From Blastopirellula marina (GTDB lineage: Bacteria; Planctomycetota; Planctomycetia; Pirellulales; Pirellulaceae), in assembly GCF_002967715.1 (NCBI RefSeq), contig NZ_PUIA01000064.1, forward strand, positions 60,858 to 124,857: 64,000 nucleotides of DNA, written 5' to 3'. How positions within the stretch are numbered: the first letter of the stretch is position 1; the number at the start of each line of letters is the position of its first letter. Of the stretch, positions 35,396-44,556 are shown piece after piece. The notes under the pieces are model-generated. The model made no database searches. It worked only from the letters and a program-made list of their open reading frames with translations, and was not told the origin of the DNA. The translations under genes and the position numbers were made by a program.

Positions 35396-35617
35396 ATGAT
35401 CAAGTTAACCCGGCTCAGCGGCGAGCCGTTCGTATTGAATGCCGAACTGATTCGGTACGTTGAAGCCAATCCCGACACGTTTATCACCCTGACCAACGGG
35501 GACCGAATTGTCGTTCGAGAGGGAACTGACGTTGTCGTAGATCGCGTAATTGAGTACCACCAACGCAAAAATTTGTTACCCCCAGGATTTGCCCGGCCAG
35601 ACACCGGGGAAAAATAG
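35396..35617 (+). CDS. FlbD-family flagellar protein
   Basis: 73 aa, ATG at 35396 with GGAG upstream (a GTG 24 bp earlier is less likely). The family signature MIKLTRLSGEPFVLNAELIRYVEANPDT and ITLTNGDRIVVREGTDVVVDRVIEY is present over the first 55 residues. The short FlbD family is found next to flgE/motA in many spirochaetes, Firmicutes and planctomycetes; its molecular role is not settled. It is unrelated to the Caulobacter activator of the same name. It lies 11 bp before motA. Confidence 0.88.
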   Translation: MIKLTRLSGEPFVLNAELIRYVEANPDTFITLTNGDRIVVREGTDVVVDRVIEYHQRKNLLPPGFARPDTGEK

Positions 35618-35628
35618 AATAAAACGCC

Positions 35629-36405
35629 ATGGATATCGCATCCGTCGTCGGACTTTTGGCTGCGATGGGACTCATTCTCGTAGCCATTTTGATCGCACCA
35701 GGTTCATCCCTGATGGCGTTCGTCGACGTACCTTCGCTCTTGGTGGTTTGCGGCGGGGCCTTGGCTGCATGCATGATCGCTTTCCCGCTGAAATCGATGC
35801 TGGGCATGCCCATGTCCATCAAGGTAGTCTTTCTCAACAAGGCAACTGACTACGGTGCACTGATCAAGCAGATCGTCAGCCTGGCTGAAACGGCTCGTCG
35901 CGATGGCCTGTTGGCCCTAGAAAACCGCATCAACGAGATCGACAACCCGTTTATCATCACCGGCATTCAAATGGCCGTCGACGGCACGCGCCCGGACGCC
36001 ATCGAAGATATCATGCGGACTGAAATGGATGCCGTTGCAACGCGGCATCGCGATGCCAAGGCCGTTTCCGACCAGATGGGGCGATTCGCTCCCGCTTACG
36101 GGATGATCGGGACGCTGCTTGGTCTGATTATCATGCTCGGTAACATGAGCGACCCCAGTTCGATTGGTTCCGGTATGGCCGTGGCACTTCTCACGACGCT
36201 GTACGGGGCCATTGTCTCGAACGTCTTCTTTTTGCCATTCTCCGAGAAACTCGGCTTTCTGAACAAGCAGGAACTACTCGGTATGGAAATCGTCATTCGC
36301 GGCATTATGGCGATTCAGTCCGGCGAGAATCCCCGAGTCATCGAACAAAAGCTCCGTACATTTCTACCGCCTTCGGTTCGCGCTAAGCTCGACGCTGACA
36401 AATAA
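35629..36405 (+). CDS. motA: Flagellar stator protein MotA
   Basis: 258 aa, ATG at 35629. It is the torque-generating stator partner of MotB, with four membrane helices (about 4-24, 34-53, 150-172 and 182-202). The cytoplasmic loop is at about 60-145. APAYGMIGTLLGLIIMLGNM (about 153-172) carries the proline-containing TM3 pattern of the MotA family. It is followed 12 bp later by motB. Whether the ion is a proton or sodium cannot be told from sequence alone. Confidence 0.94.
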   Translation: MDIASVVGLLAAMGLILVAILIAPGSSLMAFVDVPSLLVVCGGALAACMIAFPLKSMLGMPMSIKVVFLNKATDYGALIKQIVSLAETARRDGLLALENRINEIDNPFIITGIQMAVDGTRPDAIEDIMRTEMDAVATRHRDAKAVSDQMGRFAPAYGMIGTLLGLIIMLGNMSDPSSIGSGMAVALLTTLYGAIVSNVFFLPFSEKLGFLNKQELLGMEIVIRGIMAIQSGENPRVIEQKLRTFLPPSVRAKLDADK

Positions 36406-36417
36406 GGAGAGCAGGTC

Positions 36418-37185
36418 ATGGACCAAGAAGACGAAGCCGCTGGCATCCCGGAATGGGTCGTGACCTTTGGCGATATGATGTCGCTTCTTTTGACCTTCTT
36501 CATCATGCTCGTTTCGATGAGCGAGATTAAGAAGGAAGAACAGTACCAGGCACTCGTCGAGTCATTTCGCCGTCAGTTTGGTCACGATAGCTCGATGGAA
36601 AGCGTCATCGCGGGTAATGCCAAGCCTCGTAACTCGAATCTGGCCAAGCTGGCGACAATGGGGCGTGCCAAGCGTTTCTCGACTCATGCTGGCGGTGATA
36701 AAGTCAAAGCTCCGGTAGGGGATAGTCCGCAAGTGCGGATTATCCGGCCTGGATCGAAGACCGCAGTCGGAACGGTTGTCTACTTCCCTGAAGACAGCGC
36801 GAAGCTGGACGAGACCGCCATCGAGGCCCTACAGGCCCAAAGTCTGGAATTTGGGGGCAAACCGCAGAAGATCGAGATACGCGGTCACACCTCGCTTCGG
36901 CCACTTCCACCTGATAGTCCCTACAAAACGCACTGGGATCTGGCCTACGCCCGTTGCATGGCCGTTAGAGAGTACCTTGTGTCGCTGGGCATCGACGAGC
37001 GCCGAATTCGTGTCTCGGTCGCTGGGAAGAACGAACCGTTTCATATCGGGACCGATCCACTGCTATTGAAGCAGAATCCGCGTGTGGAAGTCTTTCTCCT
37101 GGACGAAGTTATCGACGATCTGGTCGGCACGGCCCAGGAACAGGCCAATCGCCGTGCTCCGCCCATCGAGGCCTCAGGAAACTAG
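36418..37185 (+). CDS. motB: Flagellar stator protein MotB
   Basis: 255 aa, ATG at 36418. One membrane helix at about 15-37 carries the ion-binding Asp19 (VTFGDMMSLLLTFFIM). The C-terminal OmpA-like peptidoglycan-binding domain is at about 115-220 (VVYFPEDSAKLDETA, KIEIRGHTSLRPLPPDS, WDLAYARCMAVREYL). It anchors the stator to the wall. Planctomycete walls were long disputed, so an intact OmpA-like domain fits a peptidoglycan-containing wall. It is in an operon with motA. Confidence 0.94.
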   Translation: MDQEDEAAGIPEWVVTFGDMMSLLLTFFIMLVSMSEIKKEEQYQALVESFRRQFGHDSSMESVIAGNAKPRNSNLAKLATMGRAKRFSTHAGGDKVKAPVGDSPQVRIIRPGSKTAVGTVVYFPEDSAKLDETAIEALQAQSLEFGGKPQKIEIRGHTSLRPLPPDSPYKTHWDLAYARCMAVREYLVSLGIDERRIRVSVAGKNEPFHIGTDPLLLKQNPRVEVFLLDEVIDDLVGTAQEQANRRAPPIEASGN

Positions 37186-37258
37186 CCGCGTGCGCGCCAG
37201 GACATGCTACGTTTGTGCAGTGGTATGTTCGAGATAGTCTCGTGAGAAGCAGTATTCC

Positions 37259-37819
37259 ATGGCTGATTCAGCAAACAGCACGGCAACGCCCGACGTAGTA
37301 AAAGGTCCTCCCATGAAAGCGAAATTGCAGATCTTGGGAGGGATTCTGGTCTTGGTTCTTTTGGAATGCGTGGTTGCTTACCTGATCATTCCCAGCCCCC
37401 AAGATGTGATTCGGGCTGCCGAAATTCAGGCGCAGGATGGGCAATCCGATGGCATGTTGCCGAAGCAAGAACTCGAACCATTGTCCGCCGACGAAGAGAC
37501 CGTTGAAGTCGATCTGGGTGATCCTTTTGGCATTACCGCCTATCGTCCGCTCAGCGAATCGACGATGCGTATCGACTTTCATCTGTACGCGACGATTCGG
37601 GCCAGTGACGAGGCTGACTTTGCCGCCGCGATCGCGAAGTTCGAGAAGCGTTTCCGAGAACAAGTCATTGTGACGGTCCGCAGCAGCGACGACGGAGAGC
37701 TGACCGATCCCAGTTTGGGGTTGCTCAAGCGTAAGATTTTAGAGAAAACCAACAACATCTTGGGTAAGCCGATGGTGCATTCCATCGTCTTTAGCGAGTT
37801 TTCCTTCGTCGAACAATAA
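37259..37819 (+). CDS. fliL: Flagellar basal-body protein FliL
   Basis: 186 aa, ATG at 37259. One membrane helix is at about 24-45 (QILGGILVLVLLECVVAYLI) with a periplasmic domain after it, and the family end RKILEKTNNILGKPMVHSIVFSEFSFVEQ. It helps recruit or support stator units around the motor. It lies 73 bp after motB and 33 bp before fliN, with no fliM in the usual place between them. Confidence 0.85.
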   Translation: MADSANSTATPDVVKGPPMKAKLQILGGILVLVLLECVVAYLIIPSPQDVIRAAEIQAQDGQSDGMLPKQELEPLSADEETVEVDLGDPFGITAYRPLSESTMRIDFHLYATIRASDEADFAAAIAKFEKRFREQVIVTVRSSDDGELTDPSLGLLKRKILEKTNNILGKPMVHSIVFSEFSFVEQ

Positions 37820-37852
37820 ACGACGACGACCTCTCATCTGGAATGGAATCCG

Positions 37853-38488
37853 ATGACTGACGACCAAATGGGACAGGACGAAATTGAAGAGCTGCTCCGT
37901 AAAGCCCAGGCGGGCAATATGAGTGCTAGCGGCCCTGCCCCAAAGCAAGCGGAAGATCTCGAGGCCCTCGACCAGAACGATATTGAAGCCTTGTTTCAGA
38001 ATTCTGGACCTCCTGCTAGTTCTCAGCCCAAGCAGCAACAGCCTGCTATGGCCACCGCTACGCAGCCGGCCCCGCAAGCGTCTCACGGGGGATCGAGCGA
38101 GGGGGCATCCGATATCGAGTATCTGCTTAATCAAGCCGAAGCGGCAATCGCTTCGTTGAATTCACCCAACGATAACATGCCTGCCGGGATCGCTCCATTT
38201 ACGCTTCGCGATTTTGGCGGCTCACCAGCCAGTACCGATAAGACCACGATCGATCTGGTTCGCGATGTCGAGCTGGAAGTGAAAATCGAGCTCGGGCACG
38301 CTGATATGCACCTGGAAGAAGTCTTACAGATGCAAAAGGGTTCGGTCGTGCCGCTGGATAAGCTGGCCGGTGATCCGGTCGATATCTTCGTTAACGGACG
38401 CCTGATTGCCCGAGGGGAAGTGCTGATTCTCAACGACAACTTCTGCGTGCGTATTACCGAGCTGATCGTGGGCGACTCGGTCGTCTAA
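37853..38488 (+). CDS. fliN: Flagellar motor switch protein FliN with three FliM-like CheY-binding motifs
   Basis: 211 aa, against about 100-140 for plain FliN, ATG at 37853. The C-terminal SpoA domain is at about 133-208 (LVRDVELEVKIELG, PVDIFVNGRLIARGEVLILN, FCVRITELI), normal for FliN at the base of the C-ring. The N-terminal 110 residues are disordered but repeat a motif three times: QDEIEELL (8-15), QNDIEALF (41-48) and SDIEYLL (86-92). These match the EIDALL motif at the start of FliM and FliY that binds phospho-CheY. No fliM is next to it. It may therefore carry CheY binding itself; binding is inferred. Confidence 0.92.
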   Translation: MTDDQMGQDEIEELLRKAQAGNMSASGPAPKQAEDLEALDQNDIEALFQNSGPPASSQPKQQQPAMATATQPAPQASHGGSSEGASDIEYLLNQAEAAIASLNSPNDNMPAGIAPFTLRDFGGSPASTDKTTIDLVRDVELEVKIELGHADMHLEEVLQMQKGSVVPLDKLAGDPVDIFVNGRLIARGEVLILNDNFCVRITELIVGDSVV

Positions 38489-38680
38489 CCAGGGGGCAAC
38501 TGCTAGCAGGCAATTGCCCGACGTTTCGCCCGATTCGTATTGAGCCGAGACGGCCCAGTTTCTAAGATGCCTCACCCGCAATTTTTGTGCGGGAGACGGG
38601 ATGCGGCAGGAAGCTAATTCCCCACTATCTTTTTCGGCCTGGTCGCCTTCGCGACTTGAATGGAAATCAGGAAGACTTTC

Positions 38681-39364
38681 ATGCGGAATGGAATCTTAGC
38701 TGCGTGCTTGTGGGCACTAACGTTGATTGCCGGGGCTCAGACGGCAACGGCCAACGATTACTCCGGTTCGCAGGTACCACCCAACCAGCCCATTCAAATC
38801 CATAACGAAGCCCCGCCTGCCTTTCCTCCGTTGGCTCAGGCACTGCATGTCGAAGCGGTTCCCGAGGTGGGCGAGCACGCTGCGAATCCAGCGGCCGCTC
38901 AGCCTGCCGCAGCGGTAGAGCCACTGCGTCTGCCCCCCCCCAGCAAGGCCGCCAAAGAGGAAGGCATCACCATGCCAACCTTCAACTTTCAAAGCAATCA
39001 AACGGCCAGTATCGCTGCGAGCTTGTTTGTGGTGGTCGGCTTGTTTTTGATCTTTGCCTGGGTTGGCAAGAAGAATATGAAGCCGAGCAATGGTCGCCTG
39101 TCGAAAGAGATCATCCAAGTCCTCGGCAAGAGTCAGCTCAGCGGCAAACAGCAACTGGAACTCGTTCGTGTTGGGCAAAAGCTGCTTCTGCTGTGTGTCA
39201 CGCCCAGCGGTGTCGAAACGCTGACCGAGATTACCGAGCCAACCGAAGTGGAACGTTTGCTGACGATCGTTCGTCAGGATTCGCCTGGCAGCATGACGGC
39301 GACATTTCATGATGTGCTGAGCCAAATGGGACACAAGCCGGCACGTGGATTCCTGGAGGCCTAG
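38681..39364 (+). CDS. fliO: Flagellar export protein FliO
   Basis: 227 aa. The ATG at 38681 is preferred over 38660 because AATCAGGAAGAC gives a ribosome site and the protein then starts with a signal peptide (MRNGILAACLWALTLIAGAQ). A Pro/Ala-rich periplasmic region runs to about 95, one membrane helix is at about 108-128 (SIAASLFVVVGLFLIFAWVG), and the cytoplasmic FliO domain follows (LGKSQLSGKQQLELVRVGQKLLLL). It assists assembly of the FliP-FliR export gate. It directly precedes fliP (3 bp). Hairpins at 38494-38519 and 38575-38593 lie in its leader. Confidence 0.85.
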   Translation: MRNGILAACLWALTLIAGAQTATANDYSGSQVPPNQPIQIHNEAPPAFPPLAQALHVEAVPEVGEHAANPAAAQPAAAVEPLRLPPPSKAAKEEGITMPTFNFQSNQTASIAASLFVVVGLFLIFAWVGKKNMKPSNGRLSKEIIQVLGKSQLSGKQQLELVRVGQKLLLLCVTPSGVETLTEITEPTEVERLLTIVRQDSPGSMTATFHDVLSQMGHKPARGFLEA

Positions 39365-39367
39365 TTC

Positions 39368-40297
39368 ATGCAAAGTATCCGAAACATTGCCTGGCTTTGG
39401 ATTGCCCTGGCCGCGGTCGCTGTTCAGCCGCAACTGGCCATCGCACAGCAGGCGACTTCCATTCCGGAATCACTGATCGAGTCGTCGCTCGATCGTCCTA
39501 TTCAGCAGGAAGTCGAAGATCTGAGTGACTTCGTCAAAGCAGGGCCCGAGCATTGGACCAGTCCTCAGGGGCTTTCTAGTACAATCCAGATCATGGTCCT
39601 GCTGACGGTCATCAGCCTGGCCCCGGCGCTGTTGATCATGACCACTAGTTTCATTCGCATCACCATCGTGCTGGGTCTACTGCGGCAAGCGATCGGCACG
39701 CAGCAGTTGCCACCCAGCCAGGTCATTACGGCCTTGGCGATGTTCATGACGTTCATGGTGATGCATCCATACTGGCAAGAGGTTTACCAGGAAAGCATCG
39801 GTCCCTACACACGTCAGGAAGTAAATCCCGAAACGGGACAACCGTTCAAGCTGTTTGCCGAAGAAGATCCCGTCACCGGTGTTGTCGGACCGGACGAAGC
39901 CTGGGAACGGGGTGTCAAACCAATCCGGCAGTTCATGGCCAAGCAGATCGACATCGCTGGCAATAGCGACGACGTGTGGATGTTCTACGAGTTCCTGCCG
40001 AAGAAAACCCGCGACGAAATCGGCGAGCCGCAGTCGTACGACGATGTGCCCCTACAGGCCTTGGTGCCGGCGTTCATGCTCAGCGAATTGAAGACCGCCT
40101 TTTTGATTGGTTTCCAGATCTACCTGCCGTTTTTGATTCTCGACATCGTAATTGCCAGTGTGACCATTTCGATGGGCATGATGATGTTACCACCGGTGAT
40201 GATTTCGCTTCCGTTTAAGATTTTGCTCTTCGTGCTGGTCGATGGCTGGACGTTGATCATTGGCATGTTGATGCAAAGTTTCGCTCCCAGTCTTTAG
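39368..40297 (+). CDS. fliP: Flagellar type III export gate protein FliP
   Basis: 309 aa, ATG at 39368. A signal peptide at 1-26 ([19 protein letters not shown]) is followed by the membrane segments. The family core is clear: [40 protein letters not shown] (about 76-115) and [22 protein letters not shown] with [26 protein letters not shown] at the end. A somewhat long hydrophilic part between them (about 125-235) is not in most FliP. It forms the export gate with FliQ and FliR. It is 16 bp before fliQ. Confidence 0.94.
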   Translation: MQSIRNIAWLWIALAAVAVQPQLAIAQQATSIPESLIESSLDRPIQQEVEDLSDFVKAGPEHWTSPQGLSSTIQIMVLLTVISLAPALLIMTTSFIRITIVLGLLRQAIGTQQLPPSQVITALAMFMTFMVMHPYWQEVYQESIGPYTRQEVNPETGQPFKLFAEEDPVTGVVGPDEAWERGVKPIRQFMAKQIDIAGNSDDVWMFYEFLPKKTRDEIGEPQSYDDVPLQALVPAFMLSELKTAFLIGFQIYLPFLILDIVIASVTISMGMMMLPPVMISLPFKILLFVLVDGWTLIIGMLMQSFAPSL

Positions 40298-40312
40298 CCG
40301 TAGGCACCGCGC

Positions 40313-40588
40313 ATGAATGCTCAAACGACAATCGATCTCACCCGGCAAGCCATGATGATGTGCCTGGTGATTGGTGCCCCGGTGCTGGTGGTGGGCATGG
40401 TAGTGGGGCTGTTGATTGGTTTCCTGCAAGCGCTGACGCAGGTGCAGGATCAAACGGTTTCGTTCGTGCCCAAGATCTTGGCGATGGCCGTCGCCTTGGC
40501 CTTTACGCTGCCGTGGCTTTTACACAAGTTGGCCGGTTACACGGTCGAGCTGTTCAGCAATATTCCCGACCGAATCGCTGGTGGTTAA
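40313..40588 (+). CDS. fliQ: Flagellar type III export gate protein FliQ
   Basis: 91 aa, ATG at 40313. Two membrane helices at about 18-40 and 50-70 with the family motif GLLIGFLQALTQVQDQTVSFVPKI in between. It builds the export gate with FliP and FliR. The length is normal. It sits between fliP and fliR. Confidence 0.94.
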   Translation: MNAQTTIDLTRQAMMMCLVIGAPVLVVGMVVGLLIGFLQALTQVQDQTVSFVPKILAMAVALAFTLPWLLHKLAGYTVELFSNIPDRIAGG

Positions 40589-40610
40589 TCACTAGCTAGA
40601 GGGACGCGTC

Positions 40611-41414
40611 ATGGAACTGCTTCGGTACTTGGAACCGAACCTCGAGCAACTGCTGATCTTCGCGGCTATCGTGACGCGAATCGGCGGGCTCGTGGCCACT
40701 GCTCCGGTACTTGGTGCCAACTATGCCCCGGTACAGGTGAAATCGTTCCTGGCCGTTGCCATTTCGCTGATGTTGACCCCGGTGTTTTGGGATTACGACT
40801 TTCCCGAGCCTGGCAATGCGGCCAACCTGATCATCGTGCTGGGGGCCGAGTTGATTATCGGTCTGTCGCTTGGGCTTGGCATTAAAATCTTGTTTGCCGG
40901 GGTGCAGATGACCGGGCAACTGTTGGGGCAGATTGGTGGTCTCTCGATTGCCGACGTTTTCAATCCAGCCTTCGACGACAACGTTCCCATGCTGGCAATC
41001 ATCTTCGACCTGGTGGTGCTGGCCGTGTTTCTGGTGATCGGTGGCCATCGCTTTCTGATGTCGGCTTTGCTGCATACCTTCGCCGAGATACCTCCTGGCG
41101 TGGCGGCCATCGACGTGCAGTTGGTGCATGTCATTCGAGAGACCTTGGCGAACTCACTAATCCTGGGTGTTCAGGCCGCTGCTCCTGGAACGGTGGCGTT
41201 GTTGGTGGGCGTGCTTGTGATGGGGGTGATCAGTCGCACGCTTCCTCAATTGAACTTGATGGCCATCGGTTTCAGCATGAACACGATGCTGTTGATGGCG
41301 TTCGTCATGCTGACCATCGGCAGCGTTGTATGGATCTTCCAAGGCTCGGTTGAACCGACCGTCGATAACATTCGATCCATGTTTCATCGGTCTATCGAAA
41401 CGGCCCAGAATTAG
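40611..41414 (+). CDS. fliR: Flagellar type III export gate protein FliR
   Basis: 267 aa, ATG at 40611. About six membrane helices. Family features are FAAIVTRIGGLVATAPVLG (about 17-35), the gate loop with GGLSIADVFNP (about 113-123), and RTLPQLNLMAIGFSMNTML (about 205-224). It completes the FliPQR gate. It lies 22 bp after fliQ and 3 bp before flhB. Confidence 0.94.
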   Translation: MELLRYLEPNLEQLLIFAAIVTRIGGLVATAPVLGANYAPVQVKSFLAVAISLMLTPVFWDYDFPEPGNAANLIIVLGAELIIGLSLGLGIKILFAGVQMTGQLLGQIGGLSIADVFNPAFDDNVPMLAIIFDLVVLAVFLVIGGHRFLMSALLHTFAEIPPGVAAIDVQLVHVIRETLANSLILGVQAAAPGTVALLVGVLVMGVISRTLPQLNLMAIGFSMNTMLLMAFVMLTIGSVVWIFQGSVEPTVDNIRSMFHRSIETAQN

Positions 41415-41417
41415 ACG

Positions 41418-42527
41418 ATGTCCGATCAAGAGAAAACAGAAGAAGCAACCCAGCATCGCCGCGAACAAGCGCGCGAGAAAGGGCAGATTCCCAAGAGTCA
41501 GGACCTGGTATCGGCTGTAATGCTGGCCGTAGCGCTCGGTTCGCTCATGTTTCTGGGACGCGATCTGGTCGACTTTCTGGGGCAATTGACCCGCGACGAA
41601 CTTGGCACCGTACCGCCGCTGAACCCAACCGACATGTGGGCCACCAATCACACGGCCACCGCGTTCTGGCGACTGGCGATGGTTATGCTGCCGATCCTGG
41701 CGATCCTGTTCTTCGCGGCGATTGCGGTCAACATGATGCAATCAGGCGTGATGTTCCTGCCAGATAAGCTGGGCTTCGATTGGAGTCGTATCAATCCAGC
41801 CTCAGGCTTGTCGCGAATGTTCTCGCTGACGAACTTGATGAAACTGCTTTTCGGGATTGGTAAGGTCCTGATCATTTCGATTGTTGCCGGCGTGACCCTT
41901 TGGTTCGAGATGGATACCATCCTCGGGCTCTCGGCCATGAGCACGATGGAAGTAGCCCGGTACCTGCTGGATACTTCGCTGTGGACTTCCATGAAGATTG
42001 CCGCCGCGCTGGTTATCCTGGCGATTCTTGATTACGGCTACCAGGTCTGGAAAGCCGAACAAGACATGATGATGACCAAGGAAGAGGTTCGCGAAGAAAT
42101 TAAAACCATGCAGGGCGACCCACAGATCGTGGCCAAGCGGCGTCAGGTTGCTCGGCAGTTGGCGATGAGCCGCATGGCCAACGATGTTCCCACGGCCGAT
42201 GTCGTGGTGACTAATCCGACCGAGTTGGCGATTGCTTTAAAGTACGATCCATTCGAGATGTCAGCCCCGGTGGTCGTTGCCAAAGGAGCCGGCACCGTTG
42301 CCCAACGCATCCGGCGTCTCGCACTCGAAAATAATATTCCCGTGGTCGAACGCAAAGAACTGGCCCGCGCGCTGTACAAGGAAGCCGAGATCGGCTATCC
42401 GGTACCAGCGGAACGTTACGCGGCAGTCGCGGAAGTGCTGCGATACGTCTACGAACTGCAAGGCAAGCAGATGCCGACGATGGCCGACCTGGAACGAGCC
42501 GACCGTGAACGGGGCAGGGCGGCGTAA
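41418..42527 (+). CDS. flhB: Flagellar export switch protein FlhB with NPTE in place of NPTH
   Basis: 369 aa, ATG at 41418. Four membrane helices lie in about 30-205, then the cytoplasmic domain (about 210-360) with DPQIVAKRRQVARQLAMSRM. The self-cleavage site, normally NPTH, reads VVVTNPTELAIALKY, with Asn266, Pro267, Thr268 and Glu269. The Asn-Pro pair needed for cleavage is kept; the His is Glu. FlhB cleavage and FliK control the change from hook to filament export. It ends convergently with the following minus-strand gene, 19 bp apart. Confidence 0.94.
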   Translation: MSDQEKTEEATQHRREQAREKGQIPKSQDLVSAVMLAVALGSLMFLGRDLVDFLGQLTRDELGTVPPLNPTDMWATNHTATAFWRLAMVMLPILAILFFAAIAVNMMQSGVMFLPDKLGFDWSRINPASGLSRMFSLTNLMKLLFGIGKVLIISIVAGVTLWFEMDTILGLSAMSTMEVARYLLDTSLWTSMKIAAALVILAILDYGYQVWKAEQDMMMTKEEVREEIKTMQGDPQIVAKRRQVARQLAMSRMANDVPTADVVVTNPTELAIALKYDPFEMSAPVVVAKGAGTVAQRIRRLALENNIPVVERKELARALYKEAEIGYPVPAERYAAVAEVLRYVYELQGKQMPTMADLERADRERGRAA

Positions 42528-42546
42528 TTCTTTGTGTCGAAGAATT
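42528..42546. other. Small hairpin between convergent flhB and PLC-like gene
   Basis: ATTCTT pairs with AAGAAT around TGTGTCG. The two genes converge here with 19 bp between them, so it may serve as a weak bidirectional stop. No clear T-tract. Confidence 0.3.
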
Positions 42547-44445
42547 CTAAGCTGCCTGCGAACGTCGCGCCTGGCGTGCCCAGGCGATCCAGTTGGTCAC
42601 TTCAGCCAAATCAGGCGGCGTTCCGCTGCGAATGATCCGCTGCCCATCCGATGTTTCGGCAAACTCGGTAACCTCGGCCAGCAGGTCTTTCGCTGATGCT
42701 TTCGCGACATCTTCGGGCGTTTCCAGGCCGCATGCGGTTAGCAGTTGGGCATCGTGCCCGCGGAGCATAGGAATGCGATAAGCCAGCACGGCCTGGGCTT
42801 GCCACTCGGCAAACAACTTCGGCGTGATATGCTTGGCCTTCAGCTTGGGGGCGACGGTTTTGGCATCGGCGGATACCAACTGAGCCACTGTCTTGATGCC
42901 GACGCCGTTGAGCCGCTTGGCGGTTTTGTTGCCGATCGAAGGGGCATCGACGACCGGGTCTTCCCAGTTCAGGTAGAACTTCAGCGGCTTGTCTTCGATC
43001 GGCTTCTTCTCTTCGATCGCTCGCTCGCGTGGAGGCGTTTCAGCCAGTGGCTGTTTGACTTCCGATTGCGGCCTCGCTTTCGGTGCGATGGAAACCGACG
43101 GCGGGTAGTCCTCCTCAGGCTGCTCGATCTTTGCTGCCTGAACCTTGGGTGGTTCGACTTGTGGAGGTTTCACGGAAACCGGCGGTCGCGTCCGTTCGAC
43201 TGGGCTGGCTGGTTCGTCTTCTTCCTCGAGTTCGTCCTCCGGTTCTTGAGGTTTCGGTCGAATGGTCACGCCTTTGGTCGGCTGATAGAGCTGGCTTGGC
43301 TGCGGCTTCTCGGCGAATGGCTTCGGTGCTGGTTCGTCCTCCTCTTCATCCTCTTCAAAGGATGGGATCGGAATCGAAACGCGCGGCTTGGTTTTTTCTT
43401 CTTCGATCTCGCGACGGGGCTTCGGTGGTTCAGGCTTGATTGTGGTCGACTTGCGAGTGCCGGTCAGCTTCAGGCTTGCAAGACTCACCTCCGGAAGATC
43501 AGGCACCTCATATAAAGGTCGTTCTCCTTCCTGAGGCTTATTCGGGTTCATGTCCGCTTCCAGCTCATCGCGAACGACACGTATGTCTTCCGGCAGATTG
43601 CGTTCGACTTTGCCGGTCTTCTGGTACTCGCGAAACATCTGCCGGACGAGTTCTGCCTGTTCGGCGTTTTCCATCCGCTTGGTAACCCATTGCACCGGCA
43701 TCTCCAGCGTGGCGAAGACGGTCTCGACGACCAGTAGTACGTAAGGAGGTTCGTGGGCAGCTTCGTCGAATGCGCGGCCTATGATCTTCGCGAAGCCAGC
43801 GATCGCGTAGCCGATCATCTCGGAAGCGATGTCGCGGCAAGTGACGTCGAGTCCTCGCGGAGGATTGCGACGCCCCTGCTTGAAGTTGTAATGATCAATC
43901 AAGCTCTGGTAGTTGGCGTGCGATTTGGTCGCGCCATCGCGAACCATTTGTTCGAGCCAGTTCTGGCCGCTGGGCATCCGTACCGCCGGTAGCCCGCGAA
44001 GCTCGACCATGGATCGCAACCGATCGTACGAGCAGCTAATGCTCCATTCCGCCGCGCGATGGATGTTGTTCTCGGCCTCGGAACTACCGGTGTGAAACGG
44101 CATGATCGGGTCGCTGTAGTAGTGACTCAGGACGCCTGCGTTGTAGGCGGCCTCTTTCCACTTCTCCGCGCGGATCGATTCGACCAGCAGATCGTACCAC
44201 TTTCTGGCCGCTTTCTCGGCACCGCCCCAGTAGTCTTGCGAGGGATGGAGAACGTGATTACGGAAGTCCTTGAACTTCTTATCGGGATCCTTCGAGCCCC
44301 GCAGATAGGGCTCGTAGTGCTTTAGGAAGATGTTACGACGGCGCTCGCTGTTCTCGGCCGGCAGATGTTTCAGTGCATCCATCGCCAGCTTGTGGTGTGT
44401 GCCGTTGGCATGGGCGGCGTACAGAATGTCGAACAGCAAATGCAA
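42547..44445 (-). CDS. Zn-dependent phospholipase C-like protein with C-terminal DUF4332/helix-hairpin domain
   Basis: 632 aa, TTG at 44445 chosen because GGAAAGGAAG lies just upstream and no ATG fits. Residues 1-240 resemble the zinc-dependent PLC/S1-P1 nuclease fold: repeated His and Asp residues in THHKLAMDALKHL, FRNHVLHPSQDYWGG, AGVLSHYYSDPIMPFHTG and AENNIHRAAEW fit a metal cluster. Residues about 300-510 are Pro/Glu/Lys low complexity. The end (about 510-625, WEDPVVDAPSIGNKTAKRLNGVGIKTVAQLV) is a DUF4332-type helix-hairpin module that binds DNA or protein elsewhere. No signal peptide is seen, unlike secreted PLCs, so the function is unclear. It sits between flhB and flhA on the opposite strand. 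Confidence 0.75.
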   Translation of the reverse strand: MHLLFDILYAAHANGTHHKLAMDALKHLPAENSERRRNIFLKHYEPYLRGSKDPDKKFKDFRNHVLHPSQDYWGGAEKAARKWYDLLVESIRAEKWKEAAYNAGVLSHYYSDPIMPFHTGSSEAENNIHRAAEWSISCSYDRLRSMVELRGLPAVRMPSGQNWLEQMVRDGATKSHANYQSLIDHYNFKQGRRNPPRGLDVTCRDIASEMIGYAIAGFAKIIGRAFDEAAHEPPYVLLVVETVFATLEMPVQWVTKRMENAEQAELVRQMFREYQKTGKVERNLPEDIRVVRDELEADMNPNKPQEGERPLYEVPDLPEVSLASLKLTGTRKSTTIKPEPPKPRREIEEEKTKPRVSIPIPSFEEDEEEDEPAPKPFAEKPQPSQLYQPTKGVTIRPKPQEPEDELEEEDEPASPVERTRPPVSVKPPQVEPPKVQAAKIEQPEEDYPPSVSIAPKARPQSEVKQPLAETPPRERAIEEKKPIEDKPLKFYLNWEDPVVDAPSIGNKTAKRLNGVGIKTVAQLVSADAKTVAPKLKAKHITPKLFAEWQAQAVLAYRIPMLRGHDAQLLTACGLETPEDVAKASAKDLLAEVTEFAETSDGQRIIRSGTPPDLAEVTNWIAWARQARRSQAA

Positions 44446-44556
44446 CGGGGCTTCCTTTCCCGAGTTCCTTCGTATCCGCGTGCGGGGAGAATGATGGCGT
44501 CTCGCTACGCGAATTCTAGCGAAAAGTGGCCATTTGCCCCAAGCCGGATTTGATGC

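Noticed and set aside
37820..37852. fliM between fliL and fliN
   Set aside because: Only 33 bp separate the two genes, so no fliM can be there; no other SpoA-type gene was seen in the window.
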